From Clostridia bacterium (GTDB taxonomy: Bacteria; Bacillota; Clostridia; Oscillospirales; Acutalibacteraceae), in contig JAFZIK010000025.1 of assembly GCA_017554405.1 (NCBI GenBank), positions 1-55,035 on the forward strand: a stretch of 55,035 bases of DNA, given 5' to 3'. A program made the position numbers and the translations under genes. The notes beneath the pieces are model-generated. The model was not told where the DNA came from. It saw nothing but the letters and a program-made list of their open reading frames with translations, and made no database searches. Shown here one piece after another: positions 39,962-49,420 of the stretch. How positions within the stretch are numbered: the stretch's first letter is position 1; the number at the start of each line of letters is the position of its first letter.

Positions 39962-41351
39962 TTTTTACCTCCAAAAAATTATTATTAAAATCGGATATTA
40001 TGCCGTAATCGGCATAATCGAATATCGGGGCGTTTTTATCGGGATTTATCGCTATGATGACACCGGACTTATCCATACCGGCTATATGGTGCACCGCACC
40101 CGAAACGCCGATCGCTATGTAAACCGCCGGTGATACCGTTTTCCCGGTAAGCCCGATCTGCAGATCATAAGGCAAAATACCGTTATCTACGGCTTTGCGG
40201 GTTGCGCCAAGGGTGGCGTTGATGCTATCGGCAAAGGATCTTACTGTATCAAGCTTATCGGCAACGCCGAATCCGGCGGTAACAACGATATCGGAACTTG
40301 AAACGGCAGTGCGCACGGTGGCCATTGCCGGCTTGACTCGACTTACGATCTTTGCCATAACGCTGCCCGAGAGCGCAGGACGGATCATATACAGATTCTC
40401 GCCGTCGGTATCAAGCGCCGTGCAATCGGCGCAAAGCCCGAGATCGAGCCGAGCGGCGACCAGTGCTGAAACGCGCTTGCTTAAATAGTCACTGCCAAAT
40501 AGGACCGCATCCGGCTTTTCGGCTTTGATTTTTGAAATTACTACATCAGCGTTGACTTCATCAAAGACAATAATATTATCCGAAACAGATTTTGCATAAT
40601 CAAGCACCGCCGCGGTTACTGCGATAACCTTGCCGATCCTTTTTTCGGATTTTTCAGTAAAGTTCGGCTGACGCGTCCGTTTAAGCGCATTGCTTATAAT
40701 ACCTCGCAGATCGGCAGGTTCTATATAAACGCATTTTCGCCTGCCGGAAGTATTCTCCTTTGTTTCAATAACCCGTGTAGGCGAGCCGGAAAACCCGCAT
40801 TTTTCTATATCGGCGCCGATATCGGTCGCCGAAAGCGTAACAACTTCGCCGGTCTTTGAACGGATAGAAGGAAATCTTAAGGTATTGATACGTTCAACCG
40901 TTATAAGCGCCGGGCTATCGGCTTTGACAGAATCGCTTTCACGCGTTTTGCAGGAAATCTGTTTATCGGTGATATCTAAAAGTCCCATAACGTTCGTTAT
41001 AAGATCAAAGCCCGTTTTTTGTGATAGCATGATAGCCGTCTGCCCGGTATCGCCAACAAGCGTTTGCCTGCCGCAAAAGACATAGTCCGGAGCAAGTTTT
41101 TTAACAGCGAGCGAAAGCGTATACGCCGTTGCAAGCGTATCCGCGCCGGCAAATTGGCTATCGGTCAAAAGATATGCGGTTTTTGCGCCAAGCCGGGTCA
41201 GCGACAGTAATGCCGCCTCTGATGATAACGGTCCCATGCTCAAAAGCGATACTTCGGCGCCGGGCACCGATAGCGCAAGCTCATAGGCGCAAGCGTCAAA
41301 CGGGTTTATTTCGCCGTCCGGCTGGATACGTGCACATACAAGTATCTTCAT
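39948..41351 (-). CDS. Electron transfer flavoprotein, EtfB-EtfA fused in one chain
   Basis: A 467-residue protein joining both Etf subunits. Residues 1 to about 235 are EtfB-like (FDACAYELAL, CGRQTLVGDTGQ near 95). Residues from about 240 on are EtfA-like, ending with the FAD signature LPYDLQIGLTGKTVSPAVY and INPDKNAPIFDYADYGI. A full FAD site is therefore present. The start is the ATG after AAGGTG. The gene overlaps the Ldh-family gene downstream. With the GlcD-like and iron-sulfur proteins of the operon it could form a dehydrogenase-Etf complex like Clostridial lactate dehydrogenase/Etf systems, where Etf is two chains. Whether it bifurcates electrons cannot be told. Confidence 0.9.
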   Translation of the reverse strand: MKILVCARIQPDGEINPFDACAYELALSVPGAEVSLLSMGPLSSEAALLSLTRLGAKTAYLLTDSQFAGADTLATAYTLSLAVKKLAPDYVFCGRQTLVGDTGQTAIMLSQKTGFDLITNVMGLLDITDKQISCKTRESDSVKADSPALITVERINTLRFPSIRSKTGEVVTLSATDIGADIEKCGFSGSPTRVIETKENTSGRRKCVYIEPADLRGIISNALKRTRQPNFTEKSEKRIGKVIAVTAAVLDYAKSVSDNIIVFDEVNADVVISKIKAEKPDAVLFGSDYLSKRVSALVAARLDLGLCADCTALDTDGENLYMIRPALSGSVMAKIVSRVKPAMATVRTAVSSSDIVVTAGFGVADKLDTVRSFADSINATLGATRKAVDNGILPYDLQIGLTGKTVSPAVYIAIGVSGAVHHIAGMDKSGVIIAINPDKNAPIFDYADYGIISDFNNNFLEVKNELR

Positions 41352-41356
41352 TCTGT

Positions 41357-42826
41357 TCACCTTGCATTATAAACGGGCGCAAGAGCATCGTGAATAATTT
41401 TGTATTCTTTGAAAACTTCACGGTATTTTGCCGTGTTGGCGGGATCGGGATACGTGATATCTTTTTGCTTGACGCATTTTTTCACCGCGTCGGAAGGATC
41501 GGCAAAAACACCGGAGGCAACGCCCGCAAGCATTGCAGAACCCAGCGAGGAATCACTGCTTTCAGTCGTTATCATTGTCAGCCCCAGAACATCGGAAAGT
41601 ATCTGGCGCCAAAGCTGACCTTTAGTTCCGCCGCCAATAGCCGTTACGGTGGTATTATACGGGATGTTAAGACTGTCTAAATATAGTTTAGAATCAAGCA
41701 TCGAATATGCAACGCCCTCAAGCACCGCGCGCGTAAAGTGCGCCTTTGTGTGAGTGGCGCGAATGCCCGTAAAACTGCCGCAAAGCGTTGGATCGGCGTA
41801 AGGAGTGAGTTCCCCGTTTAGATACGGATGAAAAACAAGCCCCTCGGAACCGATCGGGATGTTCGCCGCCGCTAAGTCAAGTTCTTTATAACCGCCGCCG
41901 AAGGTATCGCGATACCAGCGGTAGGAAGCCGCGCAGGATTTTGTTGCGGTGCCGGGATACCACAGTCCCTTAACGATATGAGAATAGTTTACAAGATGCC
42001 TGTCAGGATAGGGTTTATCGGTTATAACGCAGATCCTGCCTGCAGTTGCGAGTTTAACAGTTACGTCGCCTTTTTTAACGGCTCCCGATGCAAAAACCTC
42101 CATAACCGTATCGGTAGTGCCGCAAATCACCGGAGTATTCGGTTTCAGCCCGGTCGCCTTCGCCGCGGCTTCGGTAACGCCGCCGATTACGTCGGTAGGC
42201 GCTACTACAGGCGGAAGCATATCTACGGTTATATCGGCGATTCCGCAAAGATCGGGATCCCAACGCATACCGTTGCAGTTAAATAGCATACTTCCCTGCG
42301 CCTCGATATAATCGGTGCAGAACACACCGGTCAAAAAGTAACGTATATAATCCTTTTCAAAAAAGATATAACTGATCTTCTTAAACAGTTCGGGTTTATG
42401 GTTTTTTATCCAAACAAGCACCGGCAGGGTCCAGATCGTATCCGGCTTATGGAACGTTTTCGCAAATATATCATCGCCGGTATCGTTACGCAGATCATCC
42501 GCCTCTTTGCGACTGCGTGAATCGGTCCAGTGGATGGCGTTGCATAGCGGGTTGAAATCACGATCGCAAAGCAGTGAGGTATGGGTAGCGGAATCAATGG
42601 CAACTGCGATAATATCGCCGCTATTTATACCCGCTTTGCTTATTGTTGCTTTGCAGTTTTCGCAAAGCGCAGAGATCCAGTCTGCCGGGTCCTGTTCGCA
42701 GGCGCCGGCAAACTGATAAAGCGTTGGATATTCAACCGTATTCTCGGCTTCGATCTTACCGTTAGTATCAACAAGCGTAGCCTTTGACGCGCCGCCGCCG
42801 AAATCTATACCTAAAAGATATTTCAT
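41357..42826 (-). CDS. FGGY-family carbohydrate kinase
   Basis: A sugar kinase of 489 residues, xylulokinase-like. LLGIDFGGGASKATLVD at the N-terminus is the first phosphate loop, and WTDSRS, CGTTDTVMEVFASG and GGGTKGQLWRQILSD (adenosine site) follow in order. It phosphorylates a free sugar, polyol or sugar acid. It lies 61 bases after iolB in the operon. The specific sugar is unknown. Confidence 0.9.
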   Translation of the reverse strand: MKYLLGIDFGGGASKATLVDTNGKIEAENTVEYPTLYQFAGACEQDPADWISALCENCKATISKAGINSGDIIAVAIDSATHTSLLCDRDFNPLCNAIHWTDSRSRKEADDLRNDTGDDIFAKTFHKPDTIWTLPVLVWIKNHKPELFKKISYIFFEKDYIRYFLTGVFCTDYIEAQGSMLFNCNGMRWDPDLCGIADITVDMLPPVVAPTDVIGGVTEAAAKATGLKPNTPVICGTTDTVMEVFASGAVKKGDVTVKLATAGRICVITDKPYPDRHLVNYSHIVKGLWYPGTATKSCAASYRWYRDTFGGGYKELDLAAANIPIGSEGLVFHPYLNGELTPYADPTLCGSFTGIRATHTKAHFTRAVLEGVAYSMLDSKLYLDSLNIPYNTTVTAIGGGTKGQLWRQILSDVLGLTMITTESSDSSLGSAMLAGVASGVFADPSDAVKKCVKQKDITYPDPANTAKYREVFKEYKIIHDALAPVYNAR

Positions 42827-42887
42827 AAACTCACCTGTTAAACTTCAAATGGTTATAAGCTGTTATCATTATGCAAAAGCGACAAAA

Positions 42888-43682
42888 TCATCTCTTCTCG
42901 ATCCAGGCGTGTTCGGGGTCGCTGCTGCGGTTAAAGCCCTGATAATCGCCCGCCATAAGCCACAGGAAATAGGTTTGATAACCTGGAGTTGAAACAGTGG
43001 TATGATAGCCAAACGGGAACTCAACGAGCTCATCGTTTTTAACGCGGTAAGCTTCATCGGTAGTGCCGTCTGAAGTATATAGGCACTGGACTGCAAAGCC
43101 CTGTTTCGGTTCAAATAGGAAGTAATATATCTCTTCGGCGATGCACTCGTTCGGCATATCGTTTACGTCGTGCTTATGGGGCGGGAATCCTGCCCAGTTG
43201 CCTTCGGTGCAATATGCTTCACCGATGGTAAGCACTTTGGCGTTTGTATTCTGGTCGATAATAAAACTTGTTTCGCGCTGATATGGCACTTCGCCGAGAA
43301 GTTTGAGCACTACGTCTTTTTCCCTTATCACCTGCGGCTCGGTCTTAACAGAAACCGGAGTTGCACAGACCGCGATCTTGATTTTATCGATCGCCTCGAT
43401 GGTAAGTTTCTGCTCGCGCGGCATATAAAAACTCTCTGCTCTGCGGTTTTCAAATACGTTTGCGCGGTTGCCTATGTTCTCGAAAACAGCGCCGGCGGTC
43501 ATAACGTTGCAATGACCTTCAAGCATAATAAAAGCCGTTTCTTTATCTTCGGTGTAAAAATCGAGCTTTTGACCGGGTTCAAGTTCAATTATGCCGAATT
43601 CCAATTTTTTAAGCGAGCACTCGCCTATCTTGCAAACCGGCGTGTAACCGTTTGCACTCTTATACGCCTTTTTATAATTCAT
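42888..43682 (-). CDS. iolB: 5-deoxy-glucuronate isomerase
   Basis: A bicupin isomerase of 264 residues. NWAGFPPHKHDVNDMPNECI supplies metal-binding histidines, EEIYYFLFEPKQGFAVQCLY the glutamate, and GYHTTVSTPGYQTYFLWLMAGD the C-terminal IolB signature. In myo-inositol breakdown it converts 5-deoxy-D-glucuronate to 5-dehydro-2-deoxygluconate. IolG, IolE and IolD are not in the window, so the pathway may start from a different compound. It overlaps the PfkB kinase gene by 11 bases. Confidence 0.88.
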   Translation of the reverse strand: MNYKKAYKSANGYTPVCKIGECSLKKLEFGIIELEPGQKLDFYTEDKETAFIMLEGHCNVMTAGAVFENIGNRANVFENRRAESFYMPREQKLTIEAIDKIKIAVCATPVSVKTEPQVIREKDVVLKLLGEVPYQRETSFIIDQNTNAKVLTIGEAYCTEGNWAGFPPHKHDVNDMPNECIAEEIYYFLFEPKQGFAVQCLYTSDGTTDEAYRVKNDELVEFPFGYHTTVSTPGYQTYFLWLMAGDYQGFNRSSDPEHAWIEKR

Positions 43683-44583
43683 AACCGTTCTCCTTTAAAA
43701 AATTACTTACAGTTTTAAAATCGGGAACACTTTTGCGGGCACCGATACCGGTGCACTTAAGCGCCGATACAGCACTTGCAAAATGGCAGCATTTTAGCCA
43801 ATCAAATCCAAACGTTACCGCCGCCGCAAAAGCACCGTGAAATACGTCGCCCGAGCCGTTGGAATCAACTACCTTTACAGGATATACGGGATATTTGTTT
43901 ATCTCGCCGCCGCTGAAAATGATGCCGCCGCGGCTGCCCTGAGTTATAACAAGCACTTTCGGCAAATATGCGGTATAAAGCGCTTTTGCCGCCTCTTCTG
44001 CGGTTTGGCACCCGGTTATACCGAGAGCAAACTCCTCGGACGGTATCATTATATCCGTAAGCTTTAAAAGGTTCTCAACGCCCTCATAAAGCCCGCCGCA
44101 ATCGTATAAAACAAGTGTTCCGTTTGCACGGGCGATCTTCGCCGCCTCAATTGCCGCGTTCATTTCATTTCCGTCGATCATAAGTATCTCGGCATTTTTT
44201 AAGGCTTCGATCTGTTTATCATCAAGCTCAAGTGGGGGCAGATCACCCTTATCAAAGACGCAGGTCCTTGTAGCCGTATCCTCGCATAGCCAAAGGACCG
44301 ACGCAAACGAACGGTAACCGTGCTTGACCTCAATAAGAGTAGTATCAACACCGAATCTTTCAAAATCGGCTTTAAGATATTTGCCGCCGTTATCATCGGA
44401 TAGAACGCCGATATACGCCGCATCCGCGCCCAGTTTACGAGCGGCAACAAGACCGGTAGCTACCGGACCGCCGCCGGCGCAAACGGACGCCGTTGCGCGC
44501 ATTTTGGTATCCTCTTTCGGATAGGTTGGTATGTTGTAGAGCGTATCGAATACGTTAGCACCGATACCGACTATTTTTGCCAT
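43672..44583 (-). CDS. PfkB-family sugar kinase
   Basis: A 303-residue ribokinase-family kinase. GGGPVATGLVAARKLGADAAYIGV near residue 32 and DSNGSGDVFHGAFAAAVTFG near 240 (catalytic Asp and anion hole) are the two PfkB signatures. Next to iolB and a class II aldolase it may act as the 5-dehydro-2-deoxygluconokinase (IolC) step. Closer relatives could also be ribokinase- or ketohexokinase-like. It lies 2 bases after the aldolase gene. Confidence 0.88.
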   Translation of the reverse strand: MAKIVGIGANVFDTLYNIPTYPKEDTKMRATASVCAGGGPVATGLVAARKLGADAAYIGVLSDDNGGKYLKADFERFGVDTTLIEVKHGYRSFASVLWLCEDTATRTCVFDKGDLPPLELDDKQIEALKNAEILMIDGNEMNAAIEAAKIARANGTLVLYDCGGLYEGVENLLKLTDIMIPSEEFALGITGCQTAEEAAKALYTAYLPKVLVITQGSRGGIIFSGGEINKYPVYPVKVVDSNGSGDVFHGAFAAAVTFGFDWLKCCHFASAVSALKCTGIGARKSVPDFKTVSNFLKENGYEL

Positions 44584-44585
44584 AT

Positions 44586-45425
44586 TTACGCCTTTCCGTC
44601 CGCACCGACAAGTTTTATCTTACTGATCGCCAAAGCCTTAACGCCATCAATGGCTTTTTTCATAAACAGGTCAACGGCAAGACTTCTGCACGGATCGTTA
44701 AGAGATTCGAGCGTGCCTTCGGCAAAAGCACAGCAAACGTCCGTTCCTATGTTCATTTTGCGAACGCCCGCCTTTATTGCAGCCTTTACCTGATCATCAG
44801 GTATACCGGAACCGCCGTGAAGCACCAGCGGTGTATCACCGGTAGACTTTCTTATTGCTTTGACCCTTTCAATATCGAGTTTAGGCGGTTTTTTATAATG
44901 ACCGTGAGCGTTACCTATAAGCACCGCAAGGCAGGTCACGCCGGTTTTCTTAACAAACTCCGCCGCCTGATCCGGATCGGTAAACTCATCCATAGCGTCG
45001 TCGTTAACGCTTCCGATATGACCAAGCTCACCCTCAACGCCTATACCGATAGCGTTACAGATATCAACTATATGCCTGGTCGTTGCAATGTTCTCTTCAA
45101 ACGGATGAACAGAACCGTCATACATTATGCCGGTAGCGCCCCAATATAATATGCGCTGAACCTCGGTTTCACTCGGTCCGTGGTCAAGGTGGAAGCATAC
45201 CGGAACGGTCGCTTTCTTTGCCGCCGCTAAGATCACTGGCGCAAGATAGTAACCGACTTCCTCATTGATAAGGCGCGGATAAACCTGCATAATAACCGGC
45301 GCACGCTGTTCCTCGGCAGCCTTTATAACACCCATAGCGGTTTCAATGTTATAAACGTTGAATGCGGGGATACAGTATCCGCCCTCTTCCGCCATAGCAA
45401 TGATCTGTTTTAAGTTTACTAACAT
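44586..45425 (-). CDS. Class II fructose-bisphosphate/ketose aldolase
   Basis: A zinc aldolase of 279 residues. CFHLDHGPSE (zinc His and catalytic Asp, near 79), GVEGELGHIG (Glu and zinc ligands, near 132), LIGNAHGHYK and VLHGGSGIPD match the GatY/KbaY/IolJ group. It would split a phosphorylated ketose or deoxy-keto acid into DHAP and an aldehyde. With IolB and the PfkB kinase this fits an IolJ-type reaction (DHAP plus malonate semialdehyde), an inference from the order of genes. Confidence 0.88.
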   Translation of the reverse strand: MLVNLKQIIAMAEEGGYCIPAFNVYNIETAMGVIKAAEEQRAPVIMQVYPRLINEEVGYYLAPVILAAAKKATVPVCFHLDHGPSETEVQRILYWGATGIMYDGSVHPFEENIATTRHIVDICNAIGIGVEGELGHIGSVNDDAMDEFTDPDQAAEFVKKTGVTCLAVLIGNAHGHYKKPPKLDIERVKAIRKSTGDTPLVLHGGSGIPDDQVKAAIKAGVRKMNIGTDVCCAFAEGTLESLNDPCRSLAVDLFMKKAIDGVKALAISKIKLVGADGKA

Positions 45426-45437
45426 TATTATTACCTC

Positions 45438-46523
45438 TTATCCCAAAATCAGGTCTTCAATCGATAAAACTTCAACCTTATCCTGCTTAACGTTTTTAAG
45501 AGCGGCGTATTCTGAAACGCTAGCGGTAACTATGGCCGATTCACCGATGCTTGTTACGTTAAACAGGCGTCGTGCCGATACCTCGGCAATAACATCAGGC
45601 AAATACTCTGCCATAAGTATATTGCCCGCCCAAACAGTTTCTCCGCGATTTAAAAGCATTTCATGCAGCTCGGCAAAAGCGGAAATGACCTTTCTCGCCT
45701 CTTCGGTTTCCTCAAGATCGCGAGAAAGCTGATAAGGATCCTGGAAAACAACGGTTTTGCCGCCGTTTTGTGCCTTAAGCTTGTCATCATCGATAAGCTT
45801 TGCAAGATATGCGGTATAGGTTATAACGTTAGCCGAAGTCTCAACTCCGTATTCCTTATAAGTGCGTCTTATTGCCTTTGCATCATTTGGGTCATAGACA
45901 ATAACGGTTTTATAACCATCAAGAATCTTAGCATTTGCCGCCATTTGCTCTTTGGTTTCATTTGCCGCACCGATAAGAAAATCAAGCTGAGCGCCCGAAG
46001 CCGGCTCGTTTTGGAGCACTGTAAACGAAACGCCCGCTTTTTCAAGCACTTTTATCGCTTTTACCGCCTGCTTGCAGACCATATAGCGTGCGTCAACACC
46101 AAGATAAAGCAAAAGGTCGGTTTTATCGGCGTGCGCCTTTATAGCGGCGGTCAAATCATCGCAAAGCTCGGTTTTGCCGTATGCGTTACCGTATTCAATG
46201 CAATTATCAACAAGCTTATTTATATAATCGGGAAGCTTGCCTTCAAGAGCCGCCTGGAGGCGTACCTCTTTAGTAAACATAACCGGGTCCCAACCGGTTG
46301 TGCAATCGTGAACGCAGGCGCCGCAGGTGCAGCATTCGTAAATGTTATCCATTATTTCATCAAGTTCAATAGCACCGCGGTTTACAAGGGATATACCGAG
46401 GGCTCTTGCCCGTGCCGTTGAACGCTCGTGACCGGTAGCGTTACCTATCGGACAAATATGGTGGCACATCCAGCAAAAACGGCAGGAATCAACATGTTGT
46501 TTGCATTTTTCCGACATATTCAT
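45438..46523 (-). CDS. GlpC/HdrD-like iron-sulfur protein with degenerate CCG domain
   Basis: A 361-residue protein. Two [4Fe-4S] motifs, CRFCWMCHHICP near residue 15 and CCTCGACVHDC near 60, are intact. The following part aligns with the cysteine-rich CCG domain of GlpC, LutA and HdrB, but the usual cysteines are gone: DPYQLSR replaces DPCHLGR and YLGVDARY replaces the first CCG. It probably carries electrons from the GlcD-like flavoprotein without binding the special CCG cluster. Start at the ATG after AAGGAGG. It lies 18 bases after the GlcD-like gene. Confidence 0.85.
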   Translation of the reverse strand: MNMSEKCKQHVDSCRFCWMCHHICPIGNATGHERSTARARALGISLVNRGAIELDEIMDNIYECCTCGACVHDCTTGWDPVMFTKEVRLQAALEGKLPDYINKLVDNCIEYGNAYGKTELCDDLTAAIKAHADKTDLLLYLGVDARYMVCKQAVKAIKVLEKAGVSFTVLQNEPASGAQLDFLIGAANETKEQMAANAKILDGYKTVIVYDPNDAKAIRRTYKEYGVETSANVITYTAYLAKLIDDDKLKAQNGGKTVVFQDPYQLSRDLEETEEARKVISAFAELHEMLLNRGETVWAGNILMAEYLPDVIAEVSARRLFNVTSIGESAIVTASVSEYAALKNVKQDKVEVLSIEDLILG

Positions 46524-46541
46524 ATCATTCACCCTCCTTAA

Positions 46542-47978
46542 TTACAGACCGAGTTTGAACGGATTCATTATACCGTTCGGATCAAGCGACTTTTTAAGAG
46601 CCTCAAACACCTGCATAGCAGGTCCGTATTGTTCTTTCATAAGTCTGCCGAGCTTTATACCTACGCCATGGTGGTCGTTAACAACGCCGCCGTTGGCAAG
46701 AGCTGCGCGAACGCCGCAGGTCCATACCGCCTGATGCAAACGCAGAGCTTCTACCGGATCCTCCGGAACGTCCTTGCCCTCTATAATAAAGCGATCGTAT
46801 ACCATCGCGCCCCACTCATACCAGTGTGAGAAATGGGCGATAAACTTCGCCTGCGGGAAGTTTGTTTCGATTGCTTTCTTCATAGCCCAGTATATCTTTT
46901 CGATCTTATCGTAAGGGGCTATCGTATCCATAGTGCCGAACATCTGCGGGATATCCATCATATGGCCGGGATAGAAGAACGTGATTTTCTCTTTCCACCA
47001 CTTTTCGCCGTATTCACTGCCAAGATCTTCGGCGCCGTATTTCTTGAAGGTATCGAGTAAGATCTTCTCTTCGACCTCAACCATTTCGCGTGCGCCTTCG
47101 TAGGCGATATTCATAAACGCGCCCTTGCGCTCAACGCCGACAATTTTTTTGATAAGAGACGCGGTTTCCGCCTCATCGTAGAGACGCATTACCGAAGGTT
47201 TAAACTTCTGTAAAAGCTCACGGCTCGCCTTGAACGCGCCGGTCATATCCTGGAAGAGAAATCCGCGGAAGCGGCGCTCTTCGGGCTGATCGAATATTCG
47301 AATTTGCGCCTTTGTTATTATACCGAGTGTGCCTTCGGAACCGATAAATATCTGATTAAGATCAGGTCCCGCAGCGTGTTTTGGCGCGGGCGAAGTATAA
47401 ATGATGTCACCGTTGGGAAGGACAACCTCCATTTGAAGCACCATATCGTCGATCTTACCGTATTTGGTAGAGCAAACGCCGATACCGCGGTGAGCAAGAA
47501 AGCCGCCGACCGTTGAGCAGGTAAGCGATGAGGGATAGTGCATCGTTGCCTTGCCGACCTCGTTTGCCGCCCACTCGATATGCTTATATATGGCGCCGGT
47601 GCCACACTCGATATACATTCCTTCGGTATTGACCTCATAGATTTTATTCATCCTTTTGGTATCAAGGATAATACCGCCGGCAACCGGGATAGCGCCGCCC
47701 TGCGTTCCGCCGCCGGCGCCCCAGGTTGTAACGGGTATTTTATAATAGTTGGCAATCTTTACCACCTTAGAAACTTCGGTCGCATCCTTAGGGCAAACAA
47801 CAAAGTCCGCCTCAGGCATACGGCAACCCCTGTCCGCCCACATACGGGACAGCCAATAATAGTCAACACTGTGCGTGACCTTATCGATAGCACGTGTTGA
47901 ACAATTCTCCTTGCCTACCGCGTCTTCCAGCTCGGTAAGGATCATTGCAAACAAGAATTCGTTCATTTGATACTGCAT
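46542..47978 (-). CDS. FAD-linked oxidase of the GlcD/D-lactate dehydrogenase family
   Basis: A 478-residue flavoprotein. An FAD-binding PCMH domain (about 55-235) has TTWGAGGGTQGGAIPVAGG and HYPSSLTCSTVGGFLAHRG. The C-terminal FAD-oxidase domain ends with the conserved VNDHHGVGIKLGRL and SLDPNGIMNPFKLGL. Some features, notably the HHG segment, resemble alkyl-DHAP synthase-like members. It should oxidise a D-2-hydroxyacid or sugar acid and pass electrons to the iron-sulfur protein and the Etf fusion downstream. It follows the M20 gene by 37 bases. Confidence 0.9.
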   Translation of the reverse strand: MQYQMNEFLFAMILTELEDAVGKENCSTRAIDKVTHSVDYYWLSRMWADRGCRMPEADFVVCPKDATEVSKVVKIANYYKIPVTTWGAGGGTQGGAIPVAGGIILDTKRMNKIYEVNTEGMYIECGTGAIYKHIEWAANEVGKATMHYPSSLTCSTVGGFLAHRGIGVCSTKYGKIDDMVLQMEVVLPNGDIIYTSPAPKHAAGPDLNQIFIGSEGTLGIITKAQIRIFDQPEERRFRGFLFQDMTGAFKASRELLQKFKPSVMRLYDEAETASLIKKIVGVERKGAFMNIAYEGAREMVEVEEKILLDTFKKYGAEDLGSEYGEKWWKEKITFFYPGHMMDIPQMFGTMDTIAPYDKIEKIYWAMKKAIETNFPQAKFIAHFSHWYEWGAMVYDRFIIEGKDVPEDPVEALRLHQAVWTCGVRAALANGGVVNDHHGVGIKLGRLMKEQYGPAMQVFEALKKSLDPNGIMNPFKLGL

Positions 47979-48015
47979 TTTTACTGCTCCTTTATAAAAG
48001 TTTTATTGTTTATTA

Positions 48016-49413
48016 TTATGTAAAGCAAAGTGAAACGTTACCGTTATCCTCATAAATCACGGCTTCCCGCTCTAAATCGATTTCATCCGTCGCCGCCAGG
48101 AACCCTTTAATGCTCGAATATGCCGGCGAATTATTCTTAATAATTTCCTTTGCGAGAGCGGCACCGTTTTCAAGCAACATAACCGCCGCATTTACCTGGA
48201 TTTTTGCGGAATCCACACAGGCGAGGACAGGATCTGCGATTTTGTAATCCGAACCGTGGCTGATACCCGCCGCGCCGCCGATATGCGGATGAACGCCCGG
48301 CATGACCTGGGTAATATCACCGAAATCACTGCACCCGGAATCCCAGGATCGGTCCATATCAATATTATCGCTGCCCAAAACCGCCGCACCTGCCGACGAA
48401 AATACATCGATCATTTTTTGATCGTAAAGTCTTGGCGCGGAGCCGCAGATATCATTTATAATCAACCGACATCCGAGAGAAGCCGCCGCCGCCGCAAAAG
48501 CGCGGTTGATTTTTTTATTTATCTGTGAATACGCCTTAAGGCTTGCGCCTCGCACGTATGCTTCCACGGTGACCTTATCGGGTATGGCGTTCACCGCCGT
48601 TCCGCCGCTGGTAATTATCGGATGGAAACGGATAACGTCTTTTTCGGTAAATGTTTCGCGCAGGGCGTTTGCGGCGTTAATTGCAACGTTTGCTGCATAT
48701 AGGGCGTTAATACCCTCATGCGGGTCGGCCGCGTGCGAACTTTTGCCGATAAACGTGAATTTCTTTTGGATATTACCGTTCGTGCCTTTTTCGCAGAACA
48801 GACATTTTCCCTGAGCGGTATGTATCATAAATGCAAGGTCAACGTCATCCAAAAGACCGCGGAACATGAGTTCTTTTTTCCCGTGGATATAGCGAATAAC
48901 GCCTTTCTTTATCAGATCATTACGGAAATCTCTTTCTATTCCCTCTTCGGCAGGAACTACTATAAGGCGTATACTACCCGAAAGTCCGTCAAGCGCACCG
49001 GGTGCGGAAAAAGCCGCAGCTACGCCGACTATAGCGGCACACTGCGCGTGGTGACCGCAGGCGTGAACGGCGCCGGTCTTGGGATCACTTTCCGGGTGTG
49101 TTGGTATCAAAAGCCCGTCCATCTCAGCGAAAACGGCAAGGCGGGGTCCTTCGCGACCCGTATCAAAATCCACATAAAAACCGGGTATCTTTTCAAACAC
49201 GCGGTCCTTGCCGTCCTTTGCGCTTTTAATCGCAATCGAGGCGGGTATTCTATCAAAAAATTTCGGTTCAAGACCGAGTGATTTAAAAACGCCAACGAGA
49301 TAATCGTGGGTTTTCCATTCACGGTAGCCGGTTTCGGGATTTTGCCATATATGGCGCTCAACTTCGAGTATAAGTGACTTGTTTTGTTCAATTGCATTTA
49401 ATCCGATATTCAT
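48016..49413 (-). CDS. M20 family amidohydrolase/peptidase
   Basis: A zinc amidohydrolase of 465 residues, M20D-like. GAVHACGHHAQCAAIVG near 115 holds metal ligands, VPAEEGIERDF the catalytic glutamate, MIHTAQGK a later His, and HPHIGGAAGISHGSDY the terminal ligand region. Relatives hydrolyse N-acyl or aminoacyl-amide bonds, for example aminobenzoyl-glutamate or indole-acetyl-amino acids. It lies 7 bases after the CapA-like gene near the front of the operon, so it could release the compound that the rest of the pathway uses. Confidence 0.87.
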   Translation of the reverse strand: MNIGLNAIEQNKSLILEVERHIWQNPETGYREWKTHDYLVGVFKSLGLEPKFFDRIPASIAIKSAKDGKDRVFEKIPGFYVDFDTGREGPRLAVFAEMDGLLIPTHPESDPKTGAVHACGHHAQCAAIVGVAAAFSAPGALDGLSGSIRLIVVPAEEGIERDFRNDLIKKGVIRYIHGKKELMFRGLLDDVDLAFMIHTAQGKCLFCEKGTNGNIQKKFTFIGKSSHAADPHEGINALYAANVAINAANALRETFTEKDVIRFHPIITSGGTAVNAIPDKVTVEAYVRGASLKAYSQINKKINRAFAAAAASLGCRLIINDICGSAPRLYDQKMIDVFSSAGAAVLGSDNIDMDRSWDSGCSDFGDITQVMPGVHPHIGGAAGISHGSDYKIADPVLACVDSAKIQVNAAVMLLENGAALAKEIIKNNSPAYSSIKGFLAATDEIDLEREAVIYEDNGNVSLCFT

Positions 49414-49420
49414 AAATTTT

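Noticed and set aside
41129-41680. A 183-residue frame opposite the Etf fusion and FGGY kinase
   Set aside because: It spans the junction of two real genes on the other strand and shows no domain.
45663-46421. A 252-residue frame opposite the iron-sulfur protein gene
   Set aside because: It is the complement of a gene with clear cluster motifs; its composition is that of an antisense shadow.
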